Shown here piece by piece: positions 10,095-18,971 of a stretch of DNA of 64,000 bases. Source of the DNA: Saccharomyces paradoxus (lineage: Eukaryota > Ascomycota > Saccharomycetes > Saccharomycetales > Saccharomycetaceae); assembly GCF_002079055.1 (NCBI RefSeq), contig NC_047496.1:248001-312000 (forward strand), in the 5' to 3' direction. A program made the position numbers and the translations under genes. The notes under the pieces were generated by a model. The model was not told the origin of the DNA. It saw nothing but the letters and a program-made list of their open reading frames with translations, and ran no database searches. The stretch's first letter is position 1. The number at the start of each line of letters is the position of its first letter.

Positions 10095-11567
10095 CTATAG
10101 TTTAATGAAAATTCTTCTTCTATATAAGAGAATCGACACGACAGCTATGAATGAACAGTAAGCCAGTAAAACCAAAAGTGATATTACAGTTGAAGAATCT
10201 ATTGTTACCATAGACATATTAACCAATCCAGTGGAAACATTTGCTAACAAAAATAAAAACAATCCATTGGCGTTTATTGATTCCAAAGATTCGGCAACTT
10301 TATAATTTTCAGAAAAATTATTAAAGATCTTGTCGGTTAAGCAGTATCCAGTCAAAAAAAGCAAGTTATAAGTAATAACCCACAAAGTATACGGTAAATT
10401 GGCAAACCTTCTTGAAGCATTATAAGGATGGCAGTGAAAGACCAATTGGCTGATAACAATAAAAACTGTACTCCATATGCAGAGGCCAGTTAATGGGGTC
10501 ACCGAAGTCCAATAATCCCAAGTCGAAGGTTTCCTCGATCCAACAACTAAGTCTTGCGTAGAAGGCTTATAAAGATTGTTTAAAGTTGGTCTATTTCCCA
10601 ACAAGTAAAATCCTGTATTTTGGCCCCAAAGGAAAATCGAGCAATAACCTAAGAATGAGCAGATACCTTCCCTATTAGCACTAAAGAAGCCATTTCTATC
10701 AGCCAAGATTAAAAAGTTTAAAGTGTGATCATCTTTTAATAGTAACCATTCATAAATACATGAAATAAATATCGCAATTGCGCAGCGTGGAATTATTCTT
10801 GTGATGGGATCAATGAGGGTCAATATGAGTGGCAACAATGATAAGGTTATAAAAAAATTCCAATGGACCCCATATTCTGTGACATGTTCTTGATATTCCA
10901 GATTTTTTACAAAAAATAACCTTAGCAAGCCTAAGAACAATAGAGTTCCTCCCGATTTCAAAGCATTAAATGCATTTCTTACGAAGCTGGGTTTACTCTT
11001 CAGGCTTAGGTTTTTCAACAGCGTCCTAGAAGAAACAATACCATTACTGAAAACGAATGACCCTACACCAAGATCCATCAAGGATGTTCCCCAAGTTTCC
11101 ACCTTGGCAAATCTTCTTGGAAAAATGGGGAAATCTACAGCCAATATGGCAATGGCGGTCAGAATAAGCATCCCGCCACGATAGGCAGTAATATAAGGCT
11201 TTTTTTCCAGCTGGAACCCCTGTGAGTTTGTTCTTTTTTTGTTGTATGTTGAATTAGAAGGCTTGTTGGAGCTGCTGAGTTTTCCATAGGTGAATGCGAG
11301 CAAACAAGGTAACAATATTAGCGTGTTTAAAAGGTATGGATCACCAGCATATATAGTAACCGATAGAAGCAAAGCAACCCAATTCAATGCAAAATCAATC
11401 ATATATTGTACGTTGGATTTCTCAGAATGTATAAGGGTGGAATTTTTCAACAAGTTCCATGATATGTAAGTTACCAAAGCAGTTGATGTCACTGCGTTAA
11501 TTTCTGTTATAGAACCACCATTAAACCCTGTCACAAAGTCCTCTTTCCTCTGTTTTAAAGTCGACAT
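10095..11567 (-). CDS. GWT1: GWT1, GPI-anchor inositol acyltransferase
   Basis: 490 residues, the same as I recall for S. cerevisiae. Gwt1 (PIG-W family) palmitoylates the inositol ring of GlcN-PI in the ER, an early step of GPI-anchor synthesis. The protein is hydrophobic throughout, with about a dozen transmembrane segments. The N-terminus (MSTLKQRKEDFVTGFNGGS) is the conserved family start, and LAVDFPIFPRRFAKVETWGTSLMDLGVG is the typical conserved loop. GPI anchoring is relevant to PRY3 further along the window. The gene converges with SRS2 over 141 bp. A 207-bp gap separates its start from the DPB11 stop, so its promoter is short. Confidence 0.96.
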   Translation of the reverse strand: MSTLKQRKEDFVTGFNGGSITEINAVTSTALVTYISWNLLKNSTLIHSEKSNVQYMIDFALNWVALLLSVTIYAGDPYLLNTLILLPCLLAFTYGKLSSSNKPSNSTYNKKRTNSQGFQLEKKPYITAYRGGMLILTAIAILAVDFPIFPRRFAKVETWGTSLMDLGVGSFVFSNGIVSSRTLLKNLSLKSKPSFVRNAFNALKSGGTLLFLGLLRLFFVKNLEYQEHVTEYGVHWNFFITLSLLPLILTLIDPITRIIPRCAIAIFISCIYEWLLLKDDHTLNFLILADRNGFFSANREGICSFLGYCSIFLWGQNTGFYLLGNRPTLNNLYKPSTQDLVVGSRKPSTWDYWTSVTPLTGLCIWSTVFIVISQLVFHCHPYNASRRFANLPYTLWVITYNLLFLTGYCLTDKIFNNFSENYKVAESLESINANGLFLFLLANVSTGLVNMSMVTIDSSTVISLLVLLAYCSFIAVVSILLYRRRIFIKL

Positions 11568-11774
11568 TTTTCTTCTGATGCACCGCTGCCATTTATTTAG
11601 ATATCTACGTGTCTTCTCATTATAATCCTCTTTTTCTCATGCTGTTCCATTTACACGATTATGCCATAGAAAGTATTATCATGCACAACGGTAATGCGTA
11701 TAGATGAATAGATTAAATAATGCTGAAGTAGATGGTGTATGTAGGGAGCATCTTATAAAGTGAAAGATTACATT

Positions 11775-14066
11775 TCAAGGATCTAATTCCTTCGTCTGAT
11801 TTCTCGTATGCCGTCTTATAGGTTTTTCCAAAGAAGCAGCGCGTTTCTTATCTTTAATGGAGCCATAGGTAACTTGAGTATGAGAAGGCTCCTCGGTTAT
11901 TGGCATCTCTTCTGGTTTAGGATTTGCAGTTGGCTGATCTGTAGGCACATTTTCTGACATTATTGTCCCCCAACTCGTTGTTCGCTTAATTTGTTTGGGA
12001 ACGAAATTCTTTGGCAGTGATTCCAACCTGATCCTCTTCGGATCCGACATCTGAGCTTCTGGAGAAATATCCACGACGGTCGATGAAACACTACGCTTTT
12101 TCCTTTCAGAATCAGTTTCTCTGATTTTTTGCAATAACTCGTTTTTCGTATCTTTTATAGAGTGTTCTGATAGTGAGGAGTTATTTCTCTTCAAAAGAAT
12201 AGTTTTGTCGATTTTTGGGTCATTATTTTGGTATTTTTTTTCTGAACTAAAGCTGATATGATGTGATTTTTTTATTTTACATTTGAAATCGTCCTTGTGT
12301 CCTCTTGGGCAAATAATACACCACTTGATATTATTTAGAAAAATTTCATTATTTTCTCCAGATGCAGCGGATAATAATTTAAAAATAAATGCTGGTGTAA
12401 CCACCGGTATGGAGTGGAATTTTTTGATATATTCGATCTTTCTTTTCATTGAGTTTCTCAAGATCGGATTATTCTGAAAATCTTTCTTGTTATTATTATC
12501 AAGGTCATCATTAGTGTTATTATTGTAAAACTGAGTAAAAAGATCAGTAAATTCATTAGACCATAACGGGTGGGTTTTCGGGATACTAGGTAAAGCTGCT
12601 AAGTTGATTAGCAGGATATCAGTCGATTTATTAAGGTATTCTACATAATTAATACCCATTGGTTTCAAAAGACTTAAAATTTTAGTCAAATGTAACAGCT
12701 CTACACCAGAGAATCCAGTAATGGTAACATTTAGAAAAGGTGAAGGAGAAATGTCGTGATGCAGTAATTTTGAAGAAGACGAAACTTGAAAATCTGTTGT
12801 GCTGAGAAAAGGTTTCGACCACGAATCTATTGGATGTAGTAGTTTTTGATAATACAAGCAGCGTTCAATAAAAAATTCTGTGACTAAGCCGTCGTTATCA
12901 TCTATAAAGTCAGGTAAATCATTAAAGGAGTCAAGAGCTTTATCGCTTGGAATGATATAATAAGAATGTTCGTACACACCACCCAAGTAAGATGCTTCAA
13001 TTTTTCCTCCATTTTGAACGATGATTTTGGTTAGTATTGAACGGTGATTGGCAGGAAAATTATGATGAATGACAAATGTGCAATTATTAAAAATCAAAGT
13101 AACCTTATCGTTCAAATCTTCCTGATTATTATTTATTGATAATGATGACTGTCCCAGTACAGAGAAATTTGTCTTACTATGCTGCTGTAGAGACATTGCC
13201 TTGTCCCATATCTTTTCACCCTTTGGTTTAAATTTATTCAAAAGAAAGGAAGTTTTCGGGAGCGAAGGAGTTAGCGTACTGGAAGATTGTTGTGGCAGCA
13301 GGAAGGATTGAACATCGATATTCGTTGGAAAGGTAGTATTTATTTTATCCCAGCAATCGCAGGAGTTTGATCCGATTGAATCAAAGGGCAAGTCTTTAAT
13401 CTTTGGTAAAAGATAGTAGGGGTCATACGGCAACAGCGCGTTTCTCCTTTGGCAATCGAGAACCCATTTAAAATGTACGATAGGTAGATTTTGATCGATA
13501 GCAGCATTAACTCTTGCTCCTGATAACGTATCTGTGACAAAAATGGATATCTGCCCATTCTGATCTTGGTCATCGTCGTTATGTGAAGAGGTATCTTTGA
13601 TCACAAAATTTTGATAGTTATAATTCGAACAGCCTAACTTTCTAATGCTCCTAACCAATGAATCGATAGAAGTTGTTTTAGTATCGTTTATTCTGCCAAT
13701 GAAGATGTTAAAATTCTGCATATACTTATACGAAAATCGCTGGTAAAGTATCTTCAGCATCTCATGAGTGGATCCCGTCATCTTCAACATACTGGGGTCT
13801 GGTAGTATGTTTTCTCCAGACAGCCAGAGCTGGTAAATGTCATCAATGGCTTGAATGTCAACAAATATGATATCGAATCTATGCTTCACCGCGAATTTGA
13901 ATTTGTTCGTATTGGTGGTGGACCCAACAACAAGAACATTAACTTGTCTAGTCAAATCTTTTGAAAATATGCCACCAAGCTTGATAATTTTCTTTGATAT
14001 TTTTTTAGATAAGATTTCATTATTTATTGCAGTCGGACAAAATGTTATTCCTTGGAAGGGTTTCAT
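11775..14066 (-). CDS. DPB11: DPB11, BRCT scaffold for replication initiation and checkpoint
   Basis: 763 residues (764 in S. cerevisiae). Dpb11 (TopBP1/Cut5 family) binds CDK-phosphorylated Sld3 and Sld2 through paired BRCT repeats, and loads GINS and Pol epsilon at origins. The N-terminal pair spans about residues 1-215 (FQGITFCPTA at the start; FKWVLDCQRR ends the second repeat). The C-terminal pair covers about 320-580. The tail is basic and disordered and contains the Mec1-activating region, with the two aromatic residues known to matter there: W699 (SWGTIM) and Y734 (VTYGSI). These correspond to W700 and Y735 in S. cerevisiae. The start ATG opens MKPFQGITF. Divergent from SIP4. Psf2, a GINS subunit that works with Dpb11, is encoded later in the window. 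Confidence 0.96.
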   Translation of the reverse strand: MKPFQGITFCPTAINNEILSKKISKKIIKLGGIFSKDLTRQVNVLVVGSTTNTNKFKFAVKHRFDIIFVDIQAIDDIYQLWLSGENILPDPSMLKMTGSTHEMLKILYQRFSYKYMQNFNIFIGRINDTKTTSIDSLVRSIRKLGCSNYNYQNFVIKDTSSHNDDDQDQNGQISIFVTDTLSGARVNAAIDQNLPIVHFKWVLDCQRRNALLPYDPYYLLPKIKDLPFDSIGSNSCDCWDKINTTFPTNIDVQSFLLPQQSSSTLTPSLPKTSFLLNKFKPKGEKIWDKAMSLQQHSKTNFSVLGQSSLSINNNQEDLNDKVTLIFNNCTFVIHHNFPANHRSILTKIIVQNGGKIEASYLGGVYEHSYYIIPSDKALDSFNDLPDFIDDNDGLVTEFFIERCLYYQKLLHPIDSWSKPFLSTTDFQVSSSSKLLHHDISPSPFLNVTITGFSGVELLHLTKILSLLKPMGINYVEYLNKSTDILLINLAALPSIPKTHPLWSNEFTDLFTQFYNNNTNDDLDNNNKKDFQNNPILRNSMKRKIEYIKKFHSIPVVTPAFIFKLLSAASGENNEIFLNNIKWCIICPRGHKDDFKCKIKKSHHISFSSEKKYQNNDPKIDKTILLKRNNSSLSEHSIKDTKNELLQKIRETDSERKKRSVSSTVVDISPEAQMSDPKRIRLESLPKNFVPKQIKRTTSWGTIMSENVPTDQPTANPKPEEMPITEEPSHTQVTYGSIKDKKRAASLEKPIRRHTRNQTKELDP

Positions 14067-14668
14067 AGTAATATTAATGCTGTTGGTAAAGTCCCTACCA
14101 TACTAGAAATGCAAGTCTTATATATTATCGTACAATTTGTATCTTCTTATTTGCCATGTACATAAAAAGGTTCAAACAACACCAACAGTACTATATAGGT
14201 TTACCAGGCAATACGCGAATAATCCATGCAGTTTTTTCTTTTTGTATACTGGTGAGGGTAAGTTTGGACTGTGAATTAATGCCATGTGCGAAACGAAAAA
14301 GAACAAACATATTGAAGAAAATCCGGTGACAACGGGGAACCATAGGCTCAAGCTAATAATAACATCCCAATGATTATGCCCAGAATTATGTTTTATGACT
14401 AAAGGTGGGAAAGTGGATAAAACGAAGGTAATAAATCAAGGTTATATCGACACGTCAATTATAGAGGAAAGAGAAGGCATCTTTTCCGGTAGAATGTACT
14501 TTGAAACTACGTGGCAATAGTGATAATTTAGTTATTATGACCTCATGATATGAAAACTTGTCGTTCAAGCTTTAAGTTACTCCATATGTCATGGCCCTCA
14601 CTTCGTCATATGTGTTGGTGCACAGAATGCGAGGTATGGGTGTAATCAGAAGCTGCCATTCATTTTCG

Positions 14669-14679
14669 CCGTTCGACCG
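14669..14679 (+). promoter_or_regulatory. Carbon source response element (CSRE) before SIP4
   Basis: CCGTTCGACCG fits the CSRE core CCRTTNRNCCG at every defined position. CSREs bind Cat8 and Sip4 and activate gluconeogenic genes when glucose is absent. It lies about 235 bp before the SIP4 ATG and 60 bp before the TATA box, consistent with Cat8 control and Sip4 autoregulation. Confidence 0.75.
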
Positions 14680-14686
14680 GTGTTTT

Positions 14687-14694
14687 GGCGGCTA
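14687..14694 (-). promoter_or_regulatory. URS1-like site (Ume6)
   Basis: GGCGGCTA is the reverse complement of the URS1 core TAGCCGCC bound by Ume6. It sits 7 bp after the CSRE. A second, weaker copy (TCGGCGGCAAA) is at 14719-14729. Binding is inferred from sequence only. Confidence 0.5.
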
Positions 14695-14738
14695 AATTTA
14701 GGGGCGTGATCTCAGAACTCGGCGGCAAAAGAAAAAAG

Positions 14739-14746
14739 TATATAAG
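14739..14746 (+). promoter_or_regulatory. SIP4 TATA box
   Basis: TATATAAG fits TATAWAWR exactly and lies 168 bp before the SIP4 ATG, followed by a pyrimidine-rich initiation region. This is the spacing expected for a regulated yeast promoter. Confidence 0.65.
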
Positions 14747-14913
14747 GCAGAGGGCTTTTCTGCCTCTCGTCTCCTCTCCTTTGTTTTCATTTTTGCTCCA
14801 ACTTCCAGTCGAGTTCAGCGGCTAATTTCCTTTGCCGTTGTATTCCGCTTATTTTTCTTTTGCTAAATTTTTTTCTTTTGCTTCTTTTCTCTACTCGCTA
14901 CATTGAATAGACA

Positions 14914-17403
14914 ATGGCCAAGAGGAAATATGGCAGGTCTTATTCCCTCGATGATACAGATGCCAGCAGCAACAAAGTCCTGATAGTTCCAACCGGTCAA
15001 AGCTCTTCCAACGCAATCACTGATTTCTCTGTCAGGAAGGCGCATGCTTGTGATAGATGCAGACTGAAAAAAATCAAGTGTGACGGTTTAAAACCGAAGT
15101 GTTCAAACTGTGCGAAAATTGATTTTCCCTGCAAAACTTCGGATAAATTATCGAGGAGAGGTCTTCCGAAGGGTTATACAGAACTGCTCGAAAAAGAAAT
15201 CGTCCGTTTGACAAATATTAATGCGAGTTCCAGCGCCAATGCAAATTCTAATTTGCCGTTCATTAATGACACATTTTATTGCTTTAATAACTACAACACT
15301 CAGTCTGAAAATCAAAGATTTCTGGGGCACTTGACATGGAATATTCTAACTAATACATTTCCTACCTCGAAAGCAATAGCTTCTTCAAATGATCACAAGC
15401 AAGTTGATCTCCAACTTCAAGTATTAACGGACTTTTTGAATCTGAATGGTGATTTTAATCATCTACCGAACTTTCTTTTACTTAAATATGATTATAACCT
15501 TCAGTTTTTGAAAAATTTATTATCTATCGTAATTAAAGATTTCTTCAAAAGGCAAAATTCTTTGTTACTTCTATTATACCCTTCAAATTTATGGAAAAAT
15601 TTGCTGTTAGACAAGATTAATTCGACTGCAATCATGGACGAACCGATAACCCTACTGACTTTACTTTATATCATTCAATTTACTTGGTCTTGTTTTGATG
15701 ATTTCAGACTCTTTAAAGTTACAAAGCTAGTCGTTTCTCTGACAACTAACAACACTTTAGACTTGAAGGTTCTGCAATTGGTTAACTTATCCATTTTTTA
15801 TTTTATGGGCGGCTCTGTTGAGTCTTGTAAAAGTAAAAGCTCGCCGACGGCAAATTTAAATGTAAATTCAGTAATATGGACCAACGATTTACTAAATCTA
15901 AACTTCACAAACATTTTGAATATGGGATTATATATAAATCCCAAAAATTTGATTCCCATATCAGGCAATACTAGCAGCAGTAAATTAGATGGAGAGGATA
16001 ATAGAATAGCGACGTTCTGGTGCTTCCAATTTTTAAACTCATGGTGGTCCTTAATCCAAGGTTTACCAAAGTCTAATTTTTTAGCTGAGGAATTTCAACC
16101 GAAATCAATTTCGGTTCTAGAAATTCCCAAATTGAAGCCCTTTGAAATTTTGCTAAACTTCATCATAAATTCTTTGGATGGATGTAATTTGCTGAATATC
16201 TCATCATTAAGCATTTCGGACCCAAATTTCCAGTTTTTTCAGAATGAACTCGAAAACTTTAAAAAAACCCTATTACTTTGGAATCTTTATCATAATTTAA
16301 GTGATCACGATAATTTCCGATTCTTAGCATCGAATCCAAATACAAAGCTGACAACAAATTTACTACTTAAAAATTTGATGAGTCTAAGTCATAAGCTTAA
16401 CCAACCTGATTTTGTGGAGATCCAGTTAACTTTATTTTACTTGAGCCTGAAATTGATAACTTTAAAGGAAGAGGACCAAGATTTAAAAAAAGAGGATATC
16501 TCATTGGAGATATTGACTCTATATTTTTTAATTCTTACAGATAACTCTAATAACGATGATAATCAACAATTACAACCACAGCAACTAAACCTTTACCATT
16601 TTACACCCTTTAATAGCATTGACATTATTAACTTATGTTTAAATAATTTGAACAATTGGTCAGCATCACTTAAATACGAAAATGGTCAAAACCAACCTCA
16701 CTTGAGTAAAACAAAGTTCGAAAAATTTCAAAACTTCTTAAATCATTGGTGTCCAATATGGTATTATGATGAGTTTTCCACAAATTCTTTTTTGCAGATC
16801 CTCAGGGTCAACTTCAAATTACTATCTTTTGAGACAATACATTCTCCACAGCAAGAACAACGACTGTTAATAAGTTTGAATAAACTGAGATATTTGGATA
16901 CAGTGTCGAGCTTCAATTCTAATGCGGTGAAGTCGGATTCCGCATCAAAGGTCAATACCCAACTAAACCTTTTACAACACTCAAGTTCAAATTCCAATTT
17001 TCTAGATGCGTCTCCGTATGATTTTAATAAGATTTTTATGAACAACTTTGAGAACTATGACTATGAAACGGACGAAGGATATGCAGAAGATGACGATGAA
17101 GAGGACAGTGACAGTGATAATAGCTTACCACTAGAAATTCCTTTTAAAAAAAATATAACTAGAGGCAAGAGTAAGAATAAAGAGCTTCAACAAAGATTAT
17201 CCCTATTTCAAAACAGTGATAGCAGTTCGGTAAATTTCAATACAAATTCAAATTCAAATTTGAATCCGGATTCACCATCAGCAACGTCTTCTAAGAAAAA
17301 ATATTTAGATCATATCATTTTAGATAACAGAGACATTGTTAACAACCATGACTCCAGTAAACAGAAATTCAAGATCCAAAATATTTTAAACTCAACCTTT
17401 TAG
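14914..17403 (+). CDS. SIP4: SIP4, Zn2Cys6 activator of gluconeogenic genes
   Basis: 829 residues, as in S. cerevisiae. Sip4 is a nuclear transcription factor phosphorylated by Snf1 kinase; it binds CSREs on glucose depletion. The binuclear zinc cluster is complete, with cysteines at 46, 49, 56, 63, 66 and 73 ([12 protein letters not shown], then KCSNC), and basic residues between. A short linker with [19 protein letters not shown], likely a dimerising coiled coil, follows. The long middle region is hydrophobic and Asn/Leu-rich. An acidic stretch near residues 715-740 ([19 protein letters not shown]) could be an activation domain. The C-terminus is Ser/Asn-rich. The ATG at 14914 opens [12 protein letters not shown]. 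The CSRE in its own promoter suggests positive feedback. Confidence 0.95.
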   Translation: MAKRKYGRSYSLDDTDASSNKVLIVPTGQSSSNAITDFSVRKAHACDRCRLKKIKCDGLKPKCSNCAKIDFPCKTSDKLSRRGLPKGYTELLEKEIVRLTNINASSSANANSNLPFINDTFYCFNNYNTQSENQRFLGHLTWNILTNTFPTSKAIASSNDHKQVDLQLQVLTDFLNLNGDFNHLPNFLLLKYDYNLQFLKNLLSIVIKDFFKRQNSLLLLLYPSNLWKNLLLDKINSTAIMDEPITLLTLLYIIQFTWSCFDDFRLFKVTKLVVSLTTNNTLDLKVLQLVNLSIFYFMGGSVESCKSKSSPTANLNVNSVIWTNDLLNLNFTNILNMGLYINPKNLIPISGNTSSSKLDGEDNRIATFWCFQFLNSWWSLIQGLPKSNFLAEEFQPKSISVLEIPKLKPFEILLNFIINSLDGCNLLNISSLSISDPNFQFFQNELENFKKTLLLWNLYHNLSDHDNFRFLASNPNTKLTTNLLLKNLMSLSHKLNQPDFVEIQLTLFYLSLKLITLKEEDQDLKKEDISLEILTLYFLILTDNSNNDDNQQLQPQQLNLYHFTPFNSIDIINLCLNNLNNWSASLKYENGQNQPHLSKTKFEKFQNFLNHWCPIWYYDEFSTNSFLQILRVNFKLLSFETIHSPQQEQRLLISLNKLRYLDTVSSFNSNAVKSDSASKVNTQLNLLQHSSSNSNFLDASPYDFNKIFMNNFENYDYETDEGYAEDDDEEDSDSDNSLPLEIPFKKNITRGKSKNKELQQRLSLFQNSDSSSVNFNTNSNSNLNPDSPSATSSKKKYLDHIILDNRDIVNNHDSSKQKFKIQNILNSTF

Positions 17404-17472
17404 TAATACGCTCCCTCGTATTACTCATTCTGCTCTTCCTCTAATGGTAGCCGATTTTCAAAGGTCACGTTG

Positions 17473-17480
17473 TGACTCAT
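17473..17480 (+). promoter_or_regulatory. Gcn4 site before ARG3
   Basis: TGACTCAT is a full Gcn4/AP-1 site, 186 bp upstream of the TATA box and about 310 bp before the ARG3 ATG. ARG3 is under general amino-acid control, so this is the expected activator site. Confidence 0.8.
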
Positions 17481-17658
17481 ATGCTTTCTTTTCTTCCGTT
17501 TCGCTTCGAAATGACAAAACTGGTCATTTTTTCCGTTAAGTGCAACTCACAGCAGCGTCGGCCGCTCTGAAATGCCCGGACAAATTTTTCTAAGCACGAT
17601 TGGTCACCGTTTCCTTCATCGGCGCGGCTTCCCATTCCCGTCCATCAAAAAAAATACC

Positions 17659-17666
17659 TATATAAA
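17659..17666 (+). promoter_or_regulatory. ARG3 TATA box
   Basis: TATATAAA fits the consensus and lies 125 bp before the ARG3 ATG, with an AT-rich initiation region following. Confidence 0.7.
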
Positions 17667-17783
17667 TCAACTTTTCACCTCTAAAGGCAGTTTATTCCCT
17701 GTATGTCCTTTAAGTACAGTTAATAACGAGCAAATTTTTTTTTTTCTTCTCTCAAATATCTAACAAATTGTGCACTCGTTACC

Positions 17784-18800
17784 ATGTCAACCACAGCATC
17801 AACGTCTTCATCTTTACGCCATTTGATTTCCATTAAAGATCTCTCTGATGAAGAGTTCAGGATCTTAGTACAAAGAGCTCAACATTTCAAGAATGTTTTT
17901 AAAACAAATAAGACTAATGATTTCCAATCTAACCACTTAAAACTTTTGGGCAGGACTATTGCCCTAATATTTACCAAAAGATCAACTAGAACAAGAATTT
18001 CGACCGAAGGTGCAGCTACCTTCTTTGGTGCCCAACCAATGTTTTTGGGTAAAGAGGATATTCAGCTTGGCGTCAATGAATCATTTTATGATACCACCAA
18101 GGTCGTATCATCTATGGTTTCATGTATTTTTGCCCGTGTAAACAAACATGAAGATATCCTGGCTTTTTGCAAGGATTCCACTGTACCAATTATCAACTCT
18201 CTATGTGATAAATTCCATCCTTTACAAGCTATTTGTGATCTTTTGACGATAATTGAAAGCTTCGATATATCTCTGGATGAAGTAAATAAGGAAACCAATT
18301 CCAAGTTGAAGATGGCATGGATTGGTGATGCTAATAATGTCATAAATGATATGTGCATTGCCTGTTTGAAGTTCGGCATAAGTGTCTGTATTTCCACTCC
18401 TCCTGGTATTGAAATGGATTCAGATATAGTTGACGAAGCCAAAAAAATTGCTAAGAGAAATGGTGCGACATTTGAACTAACGCATGACTCTTTAAAGGCC
18501 TCTACCAATGCTAATATATTGGTAACTGATACTTTTGTTTCCATGGGTGAAGAATTTGCAAAACAGGCCAAACTGAAACAATTCAAAGGTTTCCAAATCA
18601 ATCAAGAACTTGCCTCCGTGGCTGACCCAAATTACAAATTTATGCATTGTTTACCAAGACATCATGAAGAAGTTAGTGATGATGTCTTTTATGGAGAGCA
18701 TTCCATAGTCTTTGAAGAAGCAGAAAATAGATTATACGCAGCTATGTCCGCCATCGATATCTTCGTCAATAATAAAGGTAATTTCAAGGACCTGAAATAA
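17784..18800 (+). CDS. ARG3: ARG3, ornithine carbamoyltransferase
   Basis: 338 residues, full length. Converts ornithine and carbamoyl phosphate to citrulline, the sixth step of arginine synthesis. In yeast the enzyme is cytosolic and is inhibited by binding to arginase. The carbamoyl-phosphate motif STRTR is at 67-71 and the ornithine-binding HCLP at 288-291. The domain between holds the expected DANNVIND segment. There is no mitochondrial presequence, as expected for the yeast enzyme. About 11 substitutions from the S288C protein as I recall it (about 97% identity). Start ATG at 17784 opens MSTTAST. Converges with TRL1. Confidence 0.98.
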   Translation: MSTTASTSSSLRHLISIKDLSDEEFRILVQRAQHFKNVFKTNKTNDFQSNHLKLLGRTIALIFTKRSTRTRISTEGAATFFGAQPMFLGKEDIQLGVNESFYDTTKVVSSMVSCIFARVNKHEDILAFCKDSTVPIINSLCDKFHPLQAICDLLTIIESFDISLDEVNKETNSKLKMAWIGDANNVINDMCIACLKFGISVCISTPPGIEMDSDIVDEAKKIAKRNGATFELTHDSLKASTNANILVTDTFVSMGEEFAKQAKLKQFKGFQINQELASVADPNYKFMHCLPRHHEEVSDDVFYGEHSIVFEEAENRLYAAMSAIDIFVNNKGNFKDLK

Positions 18801-18971
18801 CTCTTTTCTCGTACCCCTAATAAGTAATATATAAATACAGATATAGATATAAAATAACGATATACATTCTATTACTCCGTAAGGTCAATTGGAGGAAAAT
18901 CGTTAGAAAAATTTTGTTACATCCTATGCAAACGAAACGTTGGTTTTGAACAAAACTAAGTTTTGAGATAA

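Larger units (their letters stand above)
14067..14913. promoter_or_regulatory. DPB11/SIP4 divergent intergenic region
   Basis: 847 bp, one of the longer gene-free stretches. The SIP4-proximal third (14660-14750) carries a carbon source response element, two URS1-like sites and a TATA box, each listed separately. From about 14750 to the ATG the plus strand is strongly pyrimidine-rich, as in yeast initiation regions. On the DPB11 side there is an ACGCGAA at 14213-14219 that resembles a late-G1 site, but it is not a full MCB. Confidence 0.6.
17404..17783. promoter_or_regulatory. SIP4 3' end and ARG3 promoter
   Basis: 380 bp between tandem genes. It holds a consensus Gcn4 site (17473-17480), a TATA box (17659-17666) and an AT-rich leader with a T-run near 17735-17745. 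I do not see a confident copy of the ArgR/Mcm1 arginine box by eye, though ARG3 is known to have them. Confidence 0.6.

Noticed and set aside
18086-18601. 171-codon frame antisense to ARG3
   Set aside because: Complete overlap with a strongly conserved gene; shadow frame.
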